Of a stretch of DNA of 64,000 bases, positions 1-15,000 are shown piece after piece. Position 1 is the first letter of the stretch, and each line of letters opens with the position of its first letter. This DNA comes from Zonotrichia leucophrys gambelii. Lineage: Eukaryota > Chordata > Aves > Passeriformes > Passerellidae. The translations under genes were made by a program, and so were the position numbers. Location: contig NC_088179.1 in assembly GCF_028769735.1 (NCBI RefSeq), positions 10,011,950 through 10,075,949 of the forward strand. Reading direction: 5' to 3'. Below the pieces are notes generated by a model. It worked only from the letters and a program-made list of their open reading frames with translations. It was not told the DNA's origin and searched no databases.

Positions 1-139
1 TAACATTTAATTGCTTACTTCAGTTTCTCAGCAAGTAAATTATATTCTTGGGTTTAAATTCATAATTGTTTCCAGAGGATGGGATGTGGTGGGTTTGGGG
101 TATTTATTGAGTTTGTTTTTGTTCTTTTCTCATAATTAG

Positions 140-284
140 CACAGATGTTACAGCCTTGGTAGAAGAAATCCAAAAAAGAGAACCTCTCATCACAGCTTCC
201 TGCTTGGAACATATCATACATCTAGTGCAAAGATTGCAGGAGAAGCTAGGGGAAAAACAGAATCACAAATTCTCTCTTTTTAAG
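140..284 (+). CDS. DAW1: DAW1 exon encoding residues 39-86
   Basis: Acceptor AG at 138-139; one base finishes the codon for residue 38. It encodes the [15 protein letters not shown] segment and an amphipathic stretch ending in SLFK, the N-terminal region before the propeller. The donor is GTCAGA, with C at +3 instead of A or G, so it is a weak but usable site. The exon ends in phase 0. Confidence 0.93.
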
Positions 285-3200
285 GTCAGAGGCATCTTTA
301 AAATAATTTTGGGCATTTGTGGGGGCTTAAGTTGTGATACTGTGAGTATGTTTTTACTGCTGTGTATTGTGCTGTATGACTGATTCCCTGGCACTTTTCA
401 ATCCTCTCTGCACTTTTAGAGCAGCTGAGTCTGGCCTGTTTTTTCTGCCAGGAATTCCCCTAATAAAGCTGAGAGGTATAACTGTTCATGGATCTTGTTT
501 AGCCAGGCTTAATAACTAGGGTGTGTTTTAGATGGAGAAAAATCAATCTTTTAGTTGTTGAGTAAGAGTTTGTGGGCCAGCAACACCCATAGTTACATTT
601 AAACAAAACCTGTAAATCGACCCCACGTAAATTAGCTGTTGGGAAAGCACCAAAATATATTCATACATGTGTCTACTTGTTCTTCATTTTGTGAAGATTG
701 TGGGATTTATGCTATTATTTTATGGGCTTTTATGCTACATGCAGTTGTCATTACAAATCCTGGTTTTCATTGCTTTCTGTCATTACTGTTATCTTTAAAT
801 ATTGATAAATTGATTTTCAGCTTACAGACCACACTTAAATATTTTTTTCAAACAAATAGGAATTTTAAGAACAATTATTACAGAGACCTTTCAGAGCTTC
901 AAATCCAGGACTGAGTTATGTCAGAGGAGAATAGGTTTAATTGTATTTAATTGTGGAAATGAAACTTTCTTTGAGATATTTCATGCTACAATCTGACATA
1001 GTTAAACGTTGTATCTTTATTGTGTCAGCAGATGGCAATGTGTAGCTATTAAACAATGTTGGTCAGTGCTGTGGCGTTTATTGTTGCCTTAGATTAGAAG
1101 AGGAAAAGAAGTTTTGTGTTGGTTTGTTCAGCTATAAAACCCCTTACATGCTCCGAGGTATAACTTTGGTTCTTTTGACCAACAATAGTCATCTGGATGA
1201 ATTTTGCAAAGAAAGATGTATTTAACCTTGGAAACAGAGCTATGTAGCAAGGCATCTTGAATTTAAAAAGTTTCTCTTCCAAGTTATCCTCTCAACTGAG
1301 ATAATGCCGTGCTTTTCAAAAGCTTTAGAAATTGTTTGTTCATCACAGAGACTGACAAATCTTCAAATGCTTGTTCAGGCTTGAGTGTAAATAATGTGTT
1401 TGTTCACTGTTGGGTGTAGTGCTGTGTCTGAGCTTCTGTATTTGGAAATAATAGAAGCAGGCAAATCCAATCAGTGCTAGATTATTTGCTTCACTCAAGA
1501 GTGGTTAGAAGTGTGTGAAAAAAACTTTTTTGTTGTTCAGTTTCATTTAAGGCTTCTAAATGAAATATGAGTACCAGGTCCTTCTGAGATACTAATAAAA
1601 TATAAGAGATGGGTGGGAATGAGATTTGTTTTTCTTTTCCCTGAAAAAAATGTTCCATGTGTACATTGTTTGGAAAGGAATGGTTTTTATTCCTGTTACA
1701 CTGGAGTATAATCTGAAACAAGTGTATAAGCTCATCTTTTTGTTATTTCCAGTGATTGTGGTGATGGTGGTGTGTTAGGCACCCTGCAGAGAAATTAAGT
1801 TTTATAGCAATTTCTCAGGTTTTAAACTATTCCATGGCATGGGATGATATAGTAATTTGCAGATTTTTATCTTAGGTACAGCTGTAGCAGATTTTGCAGA
1901 ACTGAGGTATATTTTTTCCAATATTGCCTTGGGGTTTGGTTATTGTATCATTTGCACAGGCAATTCTTGCTGGCTCAGAGTTCTGTGGATGAAGCAACTG
2001 CAGCACTGGGCATTGGGAGAACAGAATTACTCTCATAATCTGAAATTACATAAAAAAGCATCTTCTTTTCCTCCCTTTTTTCATAATTTCAAAATACCTT
2101 TGTTGTTCAGAGCTGCCTGCATGTAGTCCCAAAATGTTATGGGTGAGATTTCCATAATAATATGCAGACAGATATTGTGGCTCTTTTTAAAAAACACAAT
2201 ATTTTTGTCATTTCCACATCTTGATTGCCCATTCCCACTTCTGTAGCTGAAAGTACAACTTGTGTTGCTTTCTCTAGAGAGCAGAAATTGCTGTTTCTGT
2301 ACTATAAAATGCATTTTCTGTTTGTCTCTCCCTCTCAGTCCTTCACTTATCAACTGTTATTTCCATTTTGATGAATCCCTACCCTTCTGAGTAGAAGATC
2401 TATGAGCCTTTCTCATTTCACTTTTGGAGACAGGCTGCTTGGAAAACTTGAGATAAGCAAAAAAAGTTGAAGCTCTGGTAATATGTCAGTGATTAAATCT
2501 CACTGTTCATAAACAGTTTCTTCTTCATTCTTACACTACAGAAAAGACCTAGTGAACCACTGGGGTATTTCAATGTCCCTTTACTTCACTGTCAGCAGTT
2601 GTGGTGATTTCCCAGTTTATGATTTTAGTATGGTTTAGACTTGAGGAGAGGGCAGCTTCTAGTAGGTGAAAATTATTCAAATGCAAGCCATGCTTTACAG
2701 CAGCCAGTTTATTCAAACACCAAGCCAGATTTGGCTTTTTTTGGCTCTTTTTGAAGTATCATGGCATGGTGACTTCCACTGCAGTATCTGAAACTATTTT
2801 CACCTCTGCTTAATAAACCTTAATGTGTGTTACTATGGCTATGGGCTCATTCACATGAATGATCTTGTGTGTCTGATTAAAGCACTGTTAGAAAACAACC
2901 TCCACAACCTCCACAATCTGTGCAGTCATTAAAGCTGAAATTCTGTTTTGGAATTTTGTCTTGCTGAGTATCTTTGTTATGGTTTTGCACACCTTGTCAT
3001 GACCTCATAAGACAGTGCTGTAACTTATATTTCTTATAAGCTGTAGCTTATATTTCTTTTTTTCTTCCTGCTTTGTACAACAAAGTCAAGTGCCAGCTGG
3101 AAGCATCCCACACCCTACAAGTCTCAAATTTAACTGGATTTCTTGGTTCACTGGCTAAGGCTTAATATTAGTTGAGATTTCTTTCATCAGTGATCTTATA

Positions 3201-6200
3201 GTCATCATGGTCCCCTCTTTTGTTTTGCCCATCCAGCTCTGGTCTAGGGTTGTTTGGTGGTCTGTTGAATATTTTGAGCAATTTTGTTTATTTTTTTAGC
3301 TTCAAATGTTTTTCCTCTCACTGCCCCCACTTCTATTTCAGGTGCTTAGAACACACATATTGCCTCTGACTAATGTCGCATTTAACAAATCTGGTTCCCG
3401 GTAAGTTGTTTTTCAAAGTCAAAGTACCTAATCATTAATTGAAGTTTTGTACTTGTAAATTAAATGGTAAGGAAACTTCAGTGCTCTTATCTTGCTGCAG
3501 AAAGGATTCAGCTCTGCTGCTTATAAGCAGCTTTGGGCATAATTGGGGATTATATTTCAGGCCTCTGTGGAAAACCCATGGGAGATGCAAAAAAGTAGCA
3601 GGTGAGATTCAATTTATGTAATTTTTTACTTCCGGAGTCATAGTCAGTTCAAAATTACCATATTCCAGAAAGAAGCACCTTTATGGCCATTCACTAAATA
3701 TTGTTAAAGCTGAATGAGTCTTTGACGTAAACTCATTTGGGAGTTTCACTGTAGTGAAGGTGTAACTTTCATGTTCATTGATTTCACTGTGGACAAATGT
3801 CTTATCAGTTTTTCCTTCATGCCTTAAGAACAGCAGCATGCTTTCTAGTTAAAACACATTGAAGATTAGAGAAAATGTGGTTTTATGACTTAAATGTTAA
3901 AAAGAAAGAAGAAAAGGAACCTCTATGGTCATAAATCTGTATTTTTGAATACAGATTTAGGGTCTGAGACAATGCTAACTAAAATCTGTGGAAATAAATA
4001 ACTTGGCAGTGCGTTGGGACCAGTAAGATATTTGCTGTATTCAGAAATGACTTTCTCTTTGCTTTAGCTTTATCACTGGAAGCTATGATAGAACGTGCAA
4101 ACTGTGGGACACAGCATCAGGAGAAGAGCTGCATTCGCTGGAGGGACACAGAAATGTTGTCTATGCAATAGCTTTCAATAATCCTTATGGGTAAATAAAT
4201 TTCCTCTGAGATTCTTCATAATTGCTAGTACTGTTATTTTATAAATACTCTAACTAAGAATAGACTCTTTTCAATTGAAAGAGTTCAACTTCTGAGTTTG
4301 TAGAGTTCAGCTATCGCTAATCACTGTGGGATGACACTGTCATTATTTGTACAAGAGATCCATTCAAACATGCTTTCTGCTATCATTTTTTAAAATTAAA
4401 TTTAGAAATTCTAACAAAAATTTAATTAGGTATTCAGTCCTGAAAAAAATATAAATGAGTCAGTTGAATGTATTGAAACACAGTTTATTTCAGTAATACC
4501 TACCTGACCAGATTGTGTTCTGAATGTCTATCATTTCTTCTGCCTCCATGTAGTTGTATGTGATGTGACAATCTGTGTTGCTTCAGTTAAGGAGAAAGAA
4601 GTGGATTTCTCCATTTGCCATTACAAATCCAGTATTATTTAGGCCATGATTTAGAAATGTCACAGCTTTTGAGTAATTTTTGTAAAATCCACAAGGTGCT
4701 GCTGTGTGAACATCAGATATTAATTTTTGCACCTTTTGTTTTCTTCAGTAATTTTTTGCCCTAGGTTGGATTTGCCACCTGTTAGGTGAAGGGAATTACA
4801 TGTTAGCTACTGAAGTTTCATTGTCATTTGCTTCCTGAGGAAGCTGTCATGTGGAAAAAAAACATTTTTTCTGTAAAGTAAGATAAATTAATTCCTGTTT
4901 TTCTGTTGAATCACATTATTGTCACATGTCCTATTTACGAGTTGAACAATACACAATTACCATCGGGAAATAAATGTTAAAAGATTTGTTCTTACACTAT
5001 TTGAAACTTCATCTCTTTCTTCTATATGAAAAGGAAAACTTAGACCCTTTTGTGTCAGTGTCTTATATTCTGATCTAATTCTTTACTTTATAAAACCATT
5101 CAATGAAGTTCATTTTTCTGGCTTGGCACAACTAATGACAAAAATCTGTGCAAAGATCAGTAACTAGACTGCAACATAACAGTGGAGAAGGAACATACAG
5201 TGAGACAAAACCTTAAGAGAACTTTGAACTGCTTTTGTATTAAAAACCCCCTTTTTTCCTGCTAATCTTTAGGTTTTGGTACAGTGCCCCTTGGTACATT
5301 TTCTGGACACTTCACTTTAGTCTTGCTCTAACTGCAGATGGTCACACTTCCACTGACTTCAGTGGGAGTGGAGTTCAACTTCAGGAATTTGGGCGAACTG
5401 CATTTATAATTGTTGGTAAACAGATGTTATCTGATTAAATGATATAACTTCTTAATAAATCTGGAAGTACAGCACAGCATCATCTCCAAAGTAGGTCAGT
5501 CATCAGTTATGAACACTGCTGTGCTAATAGATAGGCACAGTAGTTCTCTTAGAAACTCCCTGTGTCTGCTCATTTTTTGCCTTGCTGTAACTTGGGTTTG
5601 TGAATTCCTGCTGCAGGATCTTGTAGTGTGGCAGCAAGCCACAAGTGCATGGGAGCTTCCAAGGCTGGGGGTTGTTTCTCTGGATTCTGCTGTCTCTGGA
5701 GTCAGAGGGTTTTTCTGCATAAAAATTATAGGATTTTTTTTTTCCTATCTAGTGACAAGATTGCCACTGGATCTTTTGATAAAACCTGCAAAGTGTGGAG
5801 TACAGAAACAGGAAAATGTTATCATACCTTCAGAGGACATAGTGCAGAAATAGTGAGTAGTGATGGATATTTATTATTCCTTTGTGTTTCCTCACTCTAT
5901 CACTGATGACTGTGAGCTCTGACTCCCTGTGAGCCCCATGGAAAGCACAGTTTTTGTGGCACATCTATTCATACATCCAGGTCCTGTTAACATTTCTGCA
6001 CTGCAAGGGAGGATAGTCTGACAGTTCTTGATATAGAATAAACCCCCATACACAGTTTGAAATGATACTGTTATTTTTACTTTGTTCTGATTTCCCTTGT
6101 TTGCTAAATGTTTAAACATGGAAAAATACCATAGCAACTGGAATTTTCACTTTATTGTACATACTTTTTGTTTGATTGCATATCACAGGTTTTTCTAGCT

Positions 6201-9200
6201 ATCTTGCATTGCCTCTCACATTTGCAGAACTAAATATACAAGAACATCATTGCTTGTGTTGTTGTCTTTCACACAGAGATCTGTACTTCATGTACAGAAC
6301 CAATTGGAGCTGTAAGGGAACGAGTTTCTAAAATTTAAAGTGTGTTAACTGGGAATATGTGGGATGCTGAAATGTCAAAGATCTATGAAATTAAAACAGT
6401 TTAAGCTTAAAAATGCTTGGTTTCCTCTCCCATGGACAAGGACCCCTATCAGCAGCACCAAGTGCCATGATGCACAAATTTCAGTTTGAAAGATCAGGGC
6501 AAAACCACTAAAACTCTGAATTTCAATGATGAATGGGTTTTTTGTTTGTTTTGTTTTTTTTAACAGCTATACAATCACTGTTCAATGAAATACTGCTCAA
6601 AATTATTTCTGAAAAAACAATTGAATTTAATTGTAGATTGAGAGGCTTTAACTAGAAAGAGGTTAGAAAATAGTGGTTTACTATATTGGAATTTGGGGTT
6701 TGTTTCAGTGTATTTTTGGTTCTCTGGATGCTCTGAGTTACCCCTTACAATGGGGAGCATGTTTGCTTATTGAGAAAGGCTGCAGTGGTTTTACTTCCAC
6801 AAATCAGTCGGGTAAATGTTTAAAGGTCTCTCCATTTTTTCTGACTTCTTTGGGGTTAGATTAGACCTGAAGTGTTTGTTATGAGTTGTGCTGACAAGTA
6901 ATTAGAAGGAGATAATTGCCAGCAGGAAATGATGTGTTTCTCTGAATCAGACCTGTTTCTGAAAGGCCATTATTGCATCTGATACATTGCTGGCAAGGGC
7001 ATGCCCATAGTTACTCAGGATGGAAAAACGGAGCTGCTGCTTTCCTTTATTCATGGCACCTGCTATTCTTTATTTGCAGAGCAATCACACTGAATAATTA
7101 CAGAAAATGGGAGGGTGAATACATGTTTTTTTAATGTGAGAAATCAATTAAAGTAGTTGTTGAGCTTTTATTCTTGCTTTTTCTTAACTATGATGTTGTG
7201 GCAATGCCCTTGGCAAATGACATTGATAATGACACCTGGTATGGTAGGAGTGCACAGAGTGTGTTTGTGGGTACACAGAACTGTTTGCATGATCTTTGCC
7301 CCAGTCTCATCAAGGAACAGAGAAAACCTACCAAATGATAGTGCTGGGCAGCACTGTCAGACTGGACAGTAATTGGAGGATTTCAAAGAGAATTTTGAAA
7401 TAAAGAAAACAAAGCATGTGCTTGCATGGAGTCCACTTGGTTTGAGTACTTATCCAGAATTATGTGGTAAGGATTTGTTGGAAGAATTCTGCAAGTTTTC
7501 TGTATGTCATAAAATATTATCAGACCTTTGTCTTATTTAAAAATATTAATCCTGACCCTTGTTTAGTTTATTTAGAAAATATATATGAATGGATTCCTTT
7601 AAACTTTTTCTATCCAATGTTTCTCGCTGCAGGTGTGTTTGTCATTTAATCCTCAGAGCACGCTGTTGGCAACTGGAAGCATGGACACCACTGCCAAATT
7701 ATGGGATCTAGAGAAAGGAGAAGAAGTAGCCTCTTTAAATGTATGTTTGCATTCCTTATGTTTTCAGAGGTGTTCCTTACTTAGTTTTCCAGCTGAGATA
7801 AATAACGGTGCAACCATTCCAGCTGTTTCAAACCTTGCAGTTTCTTTTACCAGGTGATCCCATAGTAACTACAGTTCCAAAACAGAATAAGAAAACTTGA
7901 AGGGAATGAGAAAGCTGTGATGTTTTATGAGTCTTATTTACAAAAAGACAAATTTTCTCATTGCAGTGACATTACTGCTATAGATTAGAATCCCTTCCAT
8001 TACTTGTTAAAACCTGCTGCTCTACAGTCAGTTGTGAGCTCCTCTGTATGGAGAGGTAAACATGGGCAGAGGGCAGCCATCCAGGTACTTCTAGATTGTC
8101 ATCTCTCTTTGCTCTGCATGGCTTGCTGGCATTCCCCAGGGTCAGATTGGCCTCTGCTGCTTCAGTGCATTTCTCTCACATAAATCCTAAGCCATATATA
8201 GTGAATAAACTTCCTGCTTAAGTGGTGTGCCTGAGTTTTTGCAGTTGCAGGGATATTGACTATTCCACAGTCAGGTAGATCTTTCTGTCAAAATTGTGGT
8301 ATACTGGAAAAGACAGTGAATAAAATAGTGATGAGTTATGGAAGGATTATGCTGCTGAAAAAAGACTACATATTAAACTATATTAATGGAAAAGTAATAA
8401 TTTGTATTCTCATACTCCTTTTTAAAAATTCTCTTAGGGGCACTCAGCAGAAATTATTGCTCTGTCTTTCAATACCACTGGAGACAGGATCATCACTGGC
8501 TCCTTTGACCATACAGTGGCAGTATGGGATGTTGGCACTGGCAGGTACTACAGCAGTAATAAATATAATTTTACTTTGCATGATTTCAGGACAAACTAAA
8601 TAGAAAATGTTGAGCTACATCTTACAGAGCTTGTATTTCATTTAGAGTATATGTTCTTTGGTCTTGTAATTTGTTACTACTGTTCTCTTTGTTCTTTTGA
8701 AAAGGAATGCTGCTTATGAAATGCTTTTATATGTATTCTTTGTTTCAAATTTCTGTCTATCTTATGAGTACTAAAGAGGTGGAAAGACTGGACTGACCCT
8801 GACCCTAGAGGGGGTATTTTTTCCTTCTCACCATCCTTTGTCAATATAAATTTAAAATGTGTTCTCCTTTGACTGTAGAGAACAAAATTTCTTGATTAAG
8901 ATGCCAACAAATAGTAATGCAGCAGGTAAATATTAACTTGCATAATACTGACAAATTCACTTGTTTTTTCAGTGGGAAACTCAGTGTAAGTAAAATAATA
9001 AAATGATCAGCCTGATTATTGACAAAGTAATTTATGAAGATAACTATTCTATTTTGTTTACAGAGGTTGTGCTTTTTGGTTTTTTTGAGAGCACTTTTAT
9101 ATATATTGTCTGTTATCCCAAGATATCACTATATACACACCTTCCTTTTATATATAAATTTCTATTCTGAAATTTATATATAAAAGGAAGGTGTGTATAT

Positions 9201-12016
9201 AGTGATATCTTGGGATAACAGACAATATATATAAAAGTGAGACTAAGTGTGTGATTTATAAGTAGTGTACACACAGTGTATCATTTAAGGTTTGATCCTA
9301 TAATCTTTGAGTTGATTCAACATCAACACTCATTCAGCAAATTGACCTTTGAATTGAACTTCTTTCAGCCTGATGTTCTTGCAAGTATTTTTGTGTGAAA
9401 ACAACTTTTTCCAGCTTATTGTCTGAGCCTACTGTGAAATCAAAGTCTGGGGACTTACATGTTGCTTTTTTCTATTAAATCAATGTGGACTTCACCCACC
9501 TCAGGACCATTACCAGCAATGTAAAGGAGCAGATTCTCACTGGCAGCTCTGGTGATTAGCTAGTGGGCAATAGAACTGTTCCCAGGCCAGCAGTCAGCCT
9601 TTCAGATGGCACCTGGGCATGAATGCATTTAGGAATAATGGAAAGTTGCAGTCAGAAAGACTGCCAGCAAATCATAATTTGCTGTTGACAGATTCAGGAA
9701 GATTTGCAAAAATCTTATAGGTGAAATTTTGTGTGCTTGTTTTTCACCATGTGAGTCACATGAGGTGTACAGCTTTCCAAATTTGAGTTTCTTCTGATTT
9801 TGCTGGCTGATGCTGCTGAGCACACGTGTTCCTGAGTTTTATTCTGGGTAGGTGCCCTGAACTGCCCTGAGGGAAATTGATGTAGGGACAGGAGATCTGA
9901 ACAAAGTTTGAGATTCTCTTCATAAAATACTATGATTTAGAAGAAAAAAAGGGTGAAGGGGTGAAACACACTTTTGTAATCCAGGTCTGTATTTCCATGG
10001 CAGATACAGCCCATTGTAGTTCAGGTGAAGGTGCCTGCAGAACTTCATTTGGCAAATCAACAGCCTGGTCCTGTATCTTGGGTCAGGGTGCTGGACACCA
10101 GCATGTGAGAGAGAAGCAGTTTCTCATTTGCAATTGTAGTCAAATAGTAGAGCATGCATAGATCAAATTTCACTTGGAAACTGAAGGCTAAGGAAATGCT
10201 GTCGTGACTAAAGTTGATTGCTTTTAATAAAGAACTTAAATGGAATTTTTTATGGCGCTTCATAAGTCTTTCTTCTGTGTTCTTTCTATCTGATAATGGC
10301 TTCTCTGAGATCTTCTCCACATTGCTATTTATTCTGTTTATTGATCAGATTTTTATGTCGGAGCTTGAAGGCCTCACTGCCTTTTTGAAAATGAGAAGTT
10401 TAAGTTTTCAGCTTTTAAATTAATACTTTTTAAATGTATTACTAGGTATTTGGGCATTAGATATTACAGTAACAGCAGTCTTGATGATGAAACAATATGT
10501 TTACAAAATTAAGTTTTCTTCTGTTATCTGCTTCTTGATTTTTTGTTTTACTGTAAAAAAATCAACACAATTACTACAGTGTAGACCTCACAGTGTTAGA
10601 AAGTAAAAGGAGTAATTCTGTAAAATGCTAAGAATGTAATCAAGTTTTTGTTATTATAAAAAATAGCAAATTCAAATGCTCAGGAAATTTTCTTTACTGT
10701 TCATTAAGCACATATATTAATTTAGCTACTCTTATATATCTTGTGCAATGAATAAAAACATTTTAATCACTTAAACTAATTTAGTTGTTTTTCTAGTCAT
10801 TATTTTATCTGTTATTTACAGTCTGCTTCTATTAATGATGCAGTGACACTAGCATCATGATAATAACCCAATTTGCTAATCCTTTAATAGATGTATATCT
10901 CAATTAATCTTTTTTAGGCTTTGTTGCCTTACAGGCCATTAAATAGGAAGCAGTATTGGCTAATCGTAACCTCTCTACTCAGATAAAGCTGAATAATTTA
11001 ATGGGACTTATATTGCTAGTCTTGTGCAGCAAGAAGATGAGGATTAATGGAGGATTAGAAATCATATTTCAGTTGGGCTGTCATTTGCCTGTTATTTGGG
11101 AACATGCTCGCATTAAGTACCTGATTAACTTCCATTTGATCTTCAGTGGATTTTATAAAAGGTTTAGATTATATGGAGTTTTAAAGATGTACTGTTTTTA
11201 CAGTTCATTGAAGTAGGATAATGGGAGAGTAATCTGGAAAAACTTGCTGTACTTGCTTAGCGTGTAGATGAATACAAGGAATCTGTTGCTGGTACTGAAA
11301 ATCATCACATTTCACTGGAAATACGTTCACTAAAATATTTTTGAAAGAGAAGGGAGGAAATTTCCATTTTATTCTTTACTGCCTCTTTTTGCCAAAAATA
11401 GAAAATGGAATTGATATAGTACTAGAATCCTAAATCAGCTGCACCGCTCCATTTAATTGCTGTAATGGTGAAGACTTGACACCTTAACTATACCATTCTC
11501 TAAACTTATAATTTATATGTGTATATAAAAATATATTCTATAAATGTAAATGATAATTTAAAGTATTTTTTTTGGTAGGCTGCTACATACTTTAATAGGT
11601 CACCGAGGAGAGATTAGCAGTGCCCAGTTCAACTGGGACTGTTCTCTCATTGTCACTGGATCAATGGACAAAACGTGCATGGTAAGCTGGTTGAGTAGGT
11701 AGTGAATACAGCTACTTGACATATAAAATGTATCTTTTTTAAAATTAGGAACATCATTTTAAAGTAGTACATATAGTGAATTAGAGAATTTACAACTAAA
11801 TGTAAAACCTATAATCTTACTAATTTCAGTGAAGTCTAGTTAAGTCTTGTTTAATCAATGCACTGAACTAAAAAATGTATAGAACTTCATTATGGTAACT
11901 AAAGAATGACTCATTATTGATTTGTATTGAGCTTTCGTGTTCTTGCATGTCAAACATCAGAAAGGGCCTCTACAAATTGCTTTATCAATCAGCTAGATAT
12001 CTATATAGTAAATTAG

Positions 12017-12047
<31 letters not shown>

Positions 12048-15000
12048 TTATATATCTATCTATCTATCTATATATATATATATCTATAAAGTAAATGAGT
12101 AAATTCCAAAGCAGCAATGCAGTGTCCCTGTTTGTGTGTGCAGCTGTGGGATGCAGTGACAGGGGCACACATAGCGACGCTGGCAGGGCACAGCAAGGAG
12201 GTGCTGGACGTGTGCTTTGACTACGCTGGGCAGCGCATTGCAACGGCCTCTGCTGATGGTGAGCGAGGGGAACTGCTGGGACCTGCAGCACCAAACACCT
12301 CTGTCCTTCATCAATGAGGGGAGCTGCAGCACCAAACACCTCTGTCCTTTCCCTTTGCCTCTGCTTTGAATCTAGTGGTTTATTAAAAATATGGATATTG
12401 ATCTAGCACTGATATCCAACTGTGACTGACCAAGACTCTCTAACAGTTTAAAGTTAGAAAGTGTGTGTTTATTGTGGGATAGCTCCCAAATACACACTGC
12501 AATTTACAGGTGATTACAGAGTCCTTTTATCCATACAAGTATTGAATACCCCAAATACAAATGCATATTCATAACTTTGGTACATCCCATTCCCCACTTC
12601 GTATGGTAATTAGTTCAAAAGCTGTTATGCATACGCAGTTTGTTCTTTGAAATGGGTTGGTGGTCCCTTTCATGGGGAGGGGTCCCAAAATGAGGAAGTA
12701 AATGAAGTCTTCCTCGTTCTGACCTTTCTACCTTTTCAATGCAAAGATGACAAATGAACCCTTGGTAGAGCTCCCATTCCTGTCTTCAACTGGTTTCAGA
12801 ACAGAGGAGGCCTACAATTGTCTTATGTTCCTAAAAGCTATTTATCAATTTCTATATTCTTCATTATAAACCCAGCTAACCAAACATTATGTTGACAAGC
12901 AATCAATTATAAGTTAACTACTAACTCTTAACTTCATCAAGGCCTACCCATTTATTTTGATTTTCTCCAATACAGCTTATCTCTAACTAAAACCTCAGCT
13001 CCACTAAAATCCCTAAATTCTTTAAAATTTGTCACATTAGCTTGATGAAGAGGAGGGCATGATTCAAAACTGTCGATTGAGCAATGTTTGTTGCATTACA
13101 GAAATTGGTCGTTCAACTTTAAAAGTTTTCTCCAGTGACAAAATTATTATTTTCATACTTCAATCAACTCAACTTTTGTCTTTACCCTTTAACTTCAAAC
13201 TTGGAAGGAAATATTTCACTTCTGGCTGGAAATACATTTTAAATGTGTACATAAATACCTTTTGAAGGGGTTGATGTGGTGGCTCAGATTTAGGCTTAAA
13301 TGGAAAATATAGTTGGAATTTTACTGGGGGATTTACTAGCAGGCTTTTCTAATGCACAGCAAAAGAATACACAATAAAGAAGTAGTGAAAGAAGCAATTT
13401 TGTTTTGTTACTGGCATGCAGAAGCTTAGCATGTTTATTATTTGTCTAGGAATCATAATAAATAGTTTTCTGTATTCACCTGCTCTGTTATTTATATTAT
13501 ACTGCATAATGACAATACTGTATTAGTTTTAGATAGACAATTCCAGAAACAAGCTACCAGACTGGATGAGGAGGACTATTTGGATCTATTTTCCTGTACT
13601 TGCTATATTAAGGCAAAAGCCACTGTAAAAAGTTTCCTGATATTTAATAAATATCTTATTAAATATAATTAATATATTATTAAATAATGAGCTATAATGA
13701 AAGCTTTATAAATATATTGTACAGGCATTCTGAAATAATGGGCTTCAGTAAGCTGTGTTCTATGTGGACCTCTGTATTTTTATGTTGGGAATTTTCCAGG
13801 AGAATCCATTTCTGGTCAGGAAAGGAAGTCAGTCTTTTCCACCCAGATTACATATTCTTTTAAACATACTTTACCCCTGGAGGAAACTCTGTGAAGTTTG
13901 CCTTCTATTTCTTCCAAAATTAAACCTGAGGATGAGTTCCTTCTGACCTTATTCAAATGTTCTTACTGAAATGGGTGCTTAAGCATAACAATCACATATG
14001 GCTCCTACTGCAACAGGGTCAGCAAGAGTCTACAATGCAGGAACAAAACAGTGCATTGCAAAGCTAGAAGGGCATGAAGATGAAATTTCAAAGGTAAGTT
14101 GTGTGTGGTTTGCACCTTTTGTACTTTGACTATGTGTGACATCCAATCCAGCAGTTATTCCGTGATGCAGGAATATTGTTAATCATTATACCACCACATT
14201 CTTTAAGATTGACAGGTCTGGCTATGAAGTTATCTTTTCTAAAAGAACATTCCTTTTAGCTAAAAGCTATCAGACAATGATTGTTTACCACTTTCCCACT
14301 TCTGAGCTAAGACAATACTGGGTGTGCTGCTCCTTAAGCAATTGTGAATTGTATGATAAACTGGTATTGTCTGCTTAGTGCTCAAAAAATGTACCTGATT
14401 ATCTGGAAATCCATGCAGTTATGACAGTGAATGTTTAACAAATATGGAGACTTACTATAAAATTAATTTTTTCCAGTGCAGATTCTGATACTACAGAGAT
14501 GTATGTTATTTAATGTAGAACTCTATAAAATTTGTATAAATTTTACATTTGAATAATGATACATCTAAATAAAGTTGCTATTTGGAAGTTATGTTCCTCT
14601 AGTAAGGTCATGGTATATAAGGCCTTTGTAAATACACAAAGTTTTCAGCCACAGAAGTTTGCCAACATGATTCTAGTGGAATACTACCCTTGACTTTAGC
14701 TAAAAAAACTGAATACAAGATTGATGCTTTCTATTTTCATCCCTCAATCACTTTGATATGCTTCTTTCTGTAGCACACTGACTTGCTGAGTAACATAACT
14801 CATTTCTGTATTTTTAAAGGTGTGTTTCAACCCTAAAGGCAATTGCATACTAACAGCCAGCTCTGATAAAACAGCTCGGCTCTGGGATGCTGCTACTGGG
14901 CACTGCCTTCAGGTATTAGAGGGTCATGCTGATGAGATCTTCTCCTGTGCCTTTAACTATAGAGGTGATACAATCATTACAGGTAACTAATATATTCTAT

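Noticed and set aside
5355..5395. CACTGACTTCAGTGGGAGT-like segment recalling an old sauropsid repeat
   Set aside because: The match is too short to assign to a family without a repeat search.
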